From the NCBI GenBank assembly GCA_040383485.1, contig JBEIDK010000146.1:1-7933 (forward strand): DNA of 7,933 nt, written 5' to 3'. Made by a program: the position numbers and the translations under genes. The notes beneath the pieces were generated by a model. The model had not been told where the DNA came from, made no database searches, and worked only from the letters and a program-made list of their open reading frames with translations. Below, in pieces: positions 6,592 to 7,933 of this stretch. Position 1 is the stretch's first letter. Every line of letters begins with the position of its first letter. Origin of the DNA: JBEIDK01 sp040383485 (GTDB lineage Bacteria > Bacteroidota > Bacteroidia > UBA4408).

Positions 6592-6823
6592 TTACTTCTT
6601 AAAGTATTCATTAAGCAATTCCATTTCTATAGCAATCTTAATTAGGCCTACTATTGTTTTTGAGTTTGTTTTTTTTAAGAATGTATTTTCTATGGGTTTC
6701 AACTTTACTTATACTAAGTTTTCTTATCTGTGCAATTTTAGATGAAGTATGTTCATCAACAATATACTTTAATATTTCCGTCTCTCTTTTTGTTAGCAAT
6801 TCTTGCGTTTTATTTTCATTCAT
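6592..6823 (-). pseudogene. Stand-alone LuxR/GerE-type HTH, reading frame broken at an A8 run
   Basis: From ATG at 6823, 51 codons encode the first part of a GerE HTH: LTKRETEIL (helix 1), then SKIAQIRKLSISKVETHRKYILKK with the recognition helix and the typical VETHRK signature. The frame then runs to an early stop at 6638 through a non-family tail. Skipping one base of the A8 run (minus strand, 6676-6669) gives 25 further codons beginning TNSKTIVGLIKIAIEMELL, the normal last helix of NarL/FixJ-type regulators, and a stop at 6594-6592. The restored product is 76 aa. There is no receiver domain; an in-frame TAA lies two codons upstream of the ATG. It could be a decaying remnant of a response regulator, a functional small regulator made by slippage on A8, or a single-base sequence error. 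It is convergent with the SRPBCC gene and followed upstream by repeat-like DNA, which favours decay. Confidence 0.7.
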
Positions 6824-6952
6824 AAATTATAAGTATTATATGAATAAAACAACTTAGAACCAATTACATAAAAAATAGTTATTGCTAGGTATTTTTGTGC
6901 AATAAGCCAATAAATTTTTAGTTAGTCGTCCCTAAAAAGGCATAAATGCCAA

Positions 6953-6977
6953 TGAAATCAGATGTTTCAAGCTGATT
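6953..6977. repeat. Two overlapping, mutually exclusive hairpins
   Basis: AATCAG (6956-6961) pairs with CTGATT (6972-6977) around a 10-base loop. The overlapping TGAAA (6953-6957) pairs with TTTCA (6965-6969) around a 7-base loop. The two cannot form together. Both are short, and the arrangement may be chance in AT-rich DNA. Confidence 0.3.
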
Positions 6978-7071
6978 ATTTATAAAATACTATACCAATA
7001 AGATTTGAATTTATTAAGTTTTCCTGCATTTTATTTCAGGGCTGTAACTGCCTCATTCTTTCTTGTTTTTC

Positions 7072-7200
7072 AATGCAATCAAATTGCGTTAATACATGTG
7101 GGTAGTTCCGAAGGATGAGGAAATCACCCATATGGTAGCAATTTTATTGGGTTGACAAATTGCGACCATAGGAGCAAAAGAAAGATCCGCCGCGGTGGAT
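7072..7200. repeat. Cluster of four consecutive hairpins, REP-like or structured RNA
   Basis: Four inverted repeats lie almost end to end. (1) AATGCAATcaaATTGCGTT, 7072-7090, 8-bp stem with one wobble. (2) 7096-7133: ATGTGGGT with ACCCATAT, a small internal loop, then TTCC with GGAA around a 9-base loop. (3) 7131-7170: TATGGT with ACCATA, one A/G mismatch, then GCAATTT with AAATTGC around a 12-base loop. (4) ATCCGCCGCGGTGGAT, 7185-7200, near-perfect palindrome with one G-T pair. In hairpins 2 and 3 a GTAG tetranucleotide (7102-7105, 7135-7138) sits at the 5' base of the inner stem, as in REP elements mobilised by RAYT transposases. The 9-mer CAAATTGCG occurs at both 7080-7088 and 7156-7164. 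The segment is markedly GC-richer than its surroundings. Symmetry is seen directly; the REP interpretation is inference, and no transposase is in the window. Confidence 0.55.
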
Positions 7201-7257
7201 GATTTTTATTCATATAATATTGTTTTTTTTATGGTATTCATGAGCACTTCGTGGTTG

Positions 7258-7281
7258 TTACTTTTCATCAAGGAAAAGTAA
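7258..7281. repeat. Perfect 9-bp hairpin TTACTTTTC/GAAAAGTAA
   Basis: The arms 7258-7266 and 7273-7281 pair without mismatch around the loop ATCAAG. It follows the hairpin cluster by about 57 bp and may mark its right end. No T-run follows on the plus strand and only weak T-richness on the minus strand, so it is not a standard terminator. Confidence 0.5.
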
Positions 7282-7330
7282 GATTAATTTTCAAAATAGC
7301 TCTTCGAATATATAATATTAAGTTACATGT

Positions 7331-7354
7331 GCTAGAATGATATTCATTCATAGC
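7331..7354. repeat. 10-bp hairpin with one bulge, downstream of queE
   Basis: GCTA plus GAATGA (7331-7340) pair with TCATTC plus TAGC (7344-7349 and 7351-7354) around a TAT loop, with A7350 bulged. It lies 86 bases past the queE stop on the minus strand. No T-run follows it, so a 3'-end stabilising or processing role is only a guess. Confidence 0.4.
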
Positions 7355-7440
7355 TAAAAATCAATACCAGAGAACAAACTACAATATAAACTACTGACTA
7401 AATTATTAATCAATTTAAATTAGTAAATAATACTCAAACC

Positions 7441-7933
7441 CTAAGGTATATGCATATACTTATGCGTCTGCAAACTCACCTTCCATGCTGGGTTTAGCAT
7501 TACATAGTCAACAATCAAAGGCATAATGGTAGCAGCCTTGCTCCACTCAGGTTGTAAAAAAAAGTGACAATCATTGCCTGCTTCCAAACATTTTTTTCTG
7601 TTTAGCTCCGCCCACTCAAAATCGTTTTTGTTGTGTATGATAATTTTAAGTTCATGTGCCGATTGATAAATTTCTGGCAAAGGATGCATTGTTTTTTTGG
7701 GCGATAGACATATCCAATCCCAATTGCCAGTAAGTGGGTAGGCTCCAGAAGTTTCTATAAAAGTTTGAATATTCTTTTTCTTCAATTCATTGGTAATGTA
7801 TTGCATTGGATACATACTTGGCTCACCACCTGTTACTACCACTGCCTTTGCGGGATGTAACATTACATTCTCAATAATGCTATCTACATTTGTAAGCGGG
7901 TGCAAGCTAGCATCCCAACTTTCTTTTACATCG
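7441..7933 (-). CDS. queE: 7-carboxy-7-deazaguanine synthase QueE, N-terminus beyond window edge
   Basis: QueE is a radical-SAM enzyme that contracts 6-carboxy-tetrahydropterin to 7-carboxy-7-deazaguanine, a step in making preQ0 and queuosine. 163 complete codons are visible. The frame opens with D-V-K-E-S-W-D, the residues that directly follow the CxxxCxxC iron-sulphur motif in Bacteroidota QueE; the last base at 7933 is C, consistent with the third base of the final cysteine codon. Then come the SAM-contacting TGGEP motif (starting about 40 residues into the visible part), ETSGAYPLTGNWDWICLSPKK, LQPEWSK, and a C-terminus SLQTHKYMHIP typical of the family. Roughly the first 40-50 residues with the cluster cysteines are missing only because the window ends. 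It reads toward the HTH fragment with 617 bases between. Any preQ1 riboswitch would be outside the window. The gene call is very confident. Confidence 0.95.
   Translation of the reverse strand, partial: DVKESWDASLHPLTNVDSIIENVMLHPAKAVVVTGGEPSMYPMQYITNELKKKNIQTFIETSGAYPLTGNWDWICLSPKKTMHPLPEIYQSAHELKIIIHNKNDFEWAELNRKKCLEAGNDCHFFLQPEWSKAATIMPLIVDYVMLNPAWKVSLQTHKYMHIP

Larger units (their letters stand above)
6824..7440. other. 617-base stretch without a convincing gene
   Basis: No ORF in six frames here looks like a protein. The outer parts (6824-7020 and 7282-7440) are very AT-rich, roughly 23% G+C by hand count for 7281-7440. The middle part around 7091-7200 is near 45% G+C and packed with inverted repeats, listed separately. 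Small hairpins also occur at 6939-6950 (GGCA-TAAA-TGCC) and 6956-6977. It probably contains the promoter region of the HTH fragment and the 3' region of queE, but I see no clear consensus promoter and no clear intrinsic terminator for queE. Confidence 0.7.

Noticed and set aside
6569..6600. T10 run (6584-6593) between the convergent genes as a terminator for the SRPBCC gene
   Set aside because: A long T-run follows the stop, but I could not find a stable stem in front of it; only weak TTAG/CTAA symmetry.
6654..6857. Plus-strand ORF of 67 codons, Phe/Leu-rich and membrane-like
   Set aside because: It is antisense to the GerE HTH motifs; its hydrophobicity comes from reading the complement of Lys- and Asn-rich codons.
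7036..7131. Minus-strand ATG ORF of 31 codons in the hairpin cluster
   Set aside because: Very short, no start signal and it lies entirely within inverted repeats; kept only as a feature of the repeat segment, not as a gene.
6824..7440. CRISPR array, riboswitch or integron attC in the large gap
   Set aside because: No regularly spaced direct repeats, no known riboswitch core that I recognise, and the GTT-type core near 7151 lacks the paired attC boxes.

Overview
The window looks like chromosomal DNA from an AT-rich member of the Bacteroidota, probably a Chitinophaga- or Sphingobacteria-like lineage. The evidence is a fused SecD-SecF protein, -7 promoter elements of the TAnnTTTG type, almost no Shine-Dalgarno sequences before start codons, and TadA, FolB, QueE and RF2 sequences of Bacteroidota type. 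This placement is inferred from sequence features alone.

Layout: (1) 1-1264, minus strand: a small secreted protein of unknown function, followed 24 bp later by prfB (release factor 2). prfB carries a complete programmed +1 frameshift site and runs off the left edge. (2) 1329-1491, minus strand: tRNA-Cys(GCA) with its own promoter and a strong terminator. (3) 1494-2338, minus strand: tadA then folB, a probable two-gene operon. (4) 2425-2892, plus strand: a MarR-family regulator divergent from tadA, with an 18-bp palindrome between them that is a good candidate operator. (5) 2978-6165, plus strand: promoter, a 1016-residue secDF, and a 15-bp-stem terminator. (6) 6185-6568, plus strand: an SRPBCC/AHSA1-like protein. 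(7) 6592-6823, minus strand: a stand-alone LuxR-type HTH whose reading frame breaks at an A8 run. (8) 6824-7440: 617 bases without a convincing gene, but with a compact, GC-richer, strongly structured segment (about 7072-7281) that looks like a dispersed palindromic (REP-like) repeat or a structured RNA. (9) 7441-7933, minus strand: the C-terminal part of queE, cut by the right edge.

Most genes are core housekeeping: translation termination (prfB), tRNA wobble modification (tadA makes inosine; queE feeds queuosine or other 7-deazaguanine products), folate synthesis (folB) and protein export (secDF). I found no sign of a new multi-gene defence or mobile system. The most unusual material is the prfB recoding site in a lineage that rarely uses Shine-Dalgarno initiation, the broken HTH gene, and the structured repeat-like segment beside it.
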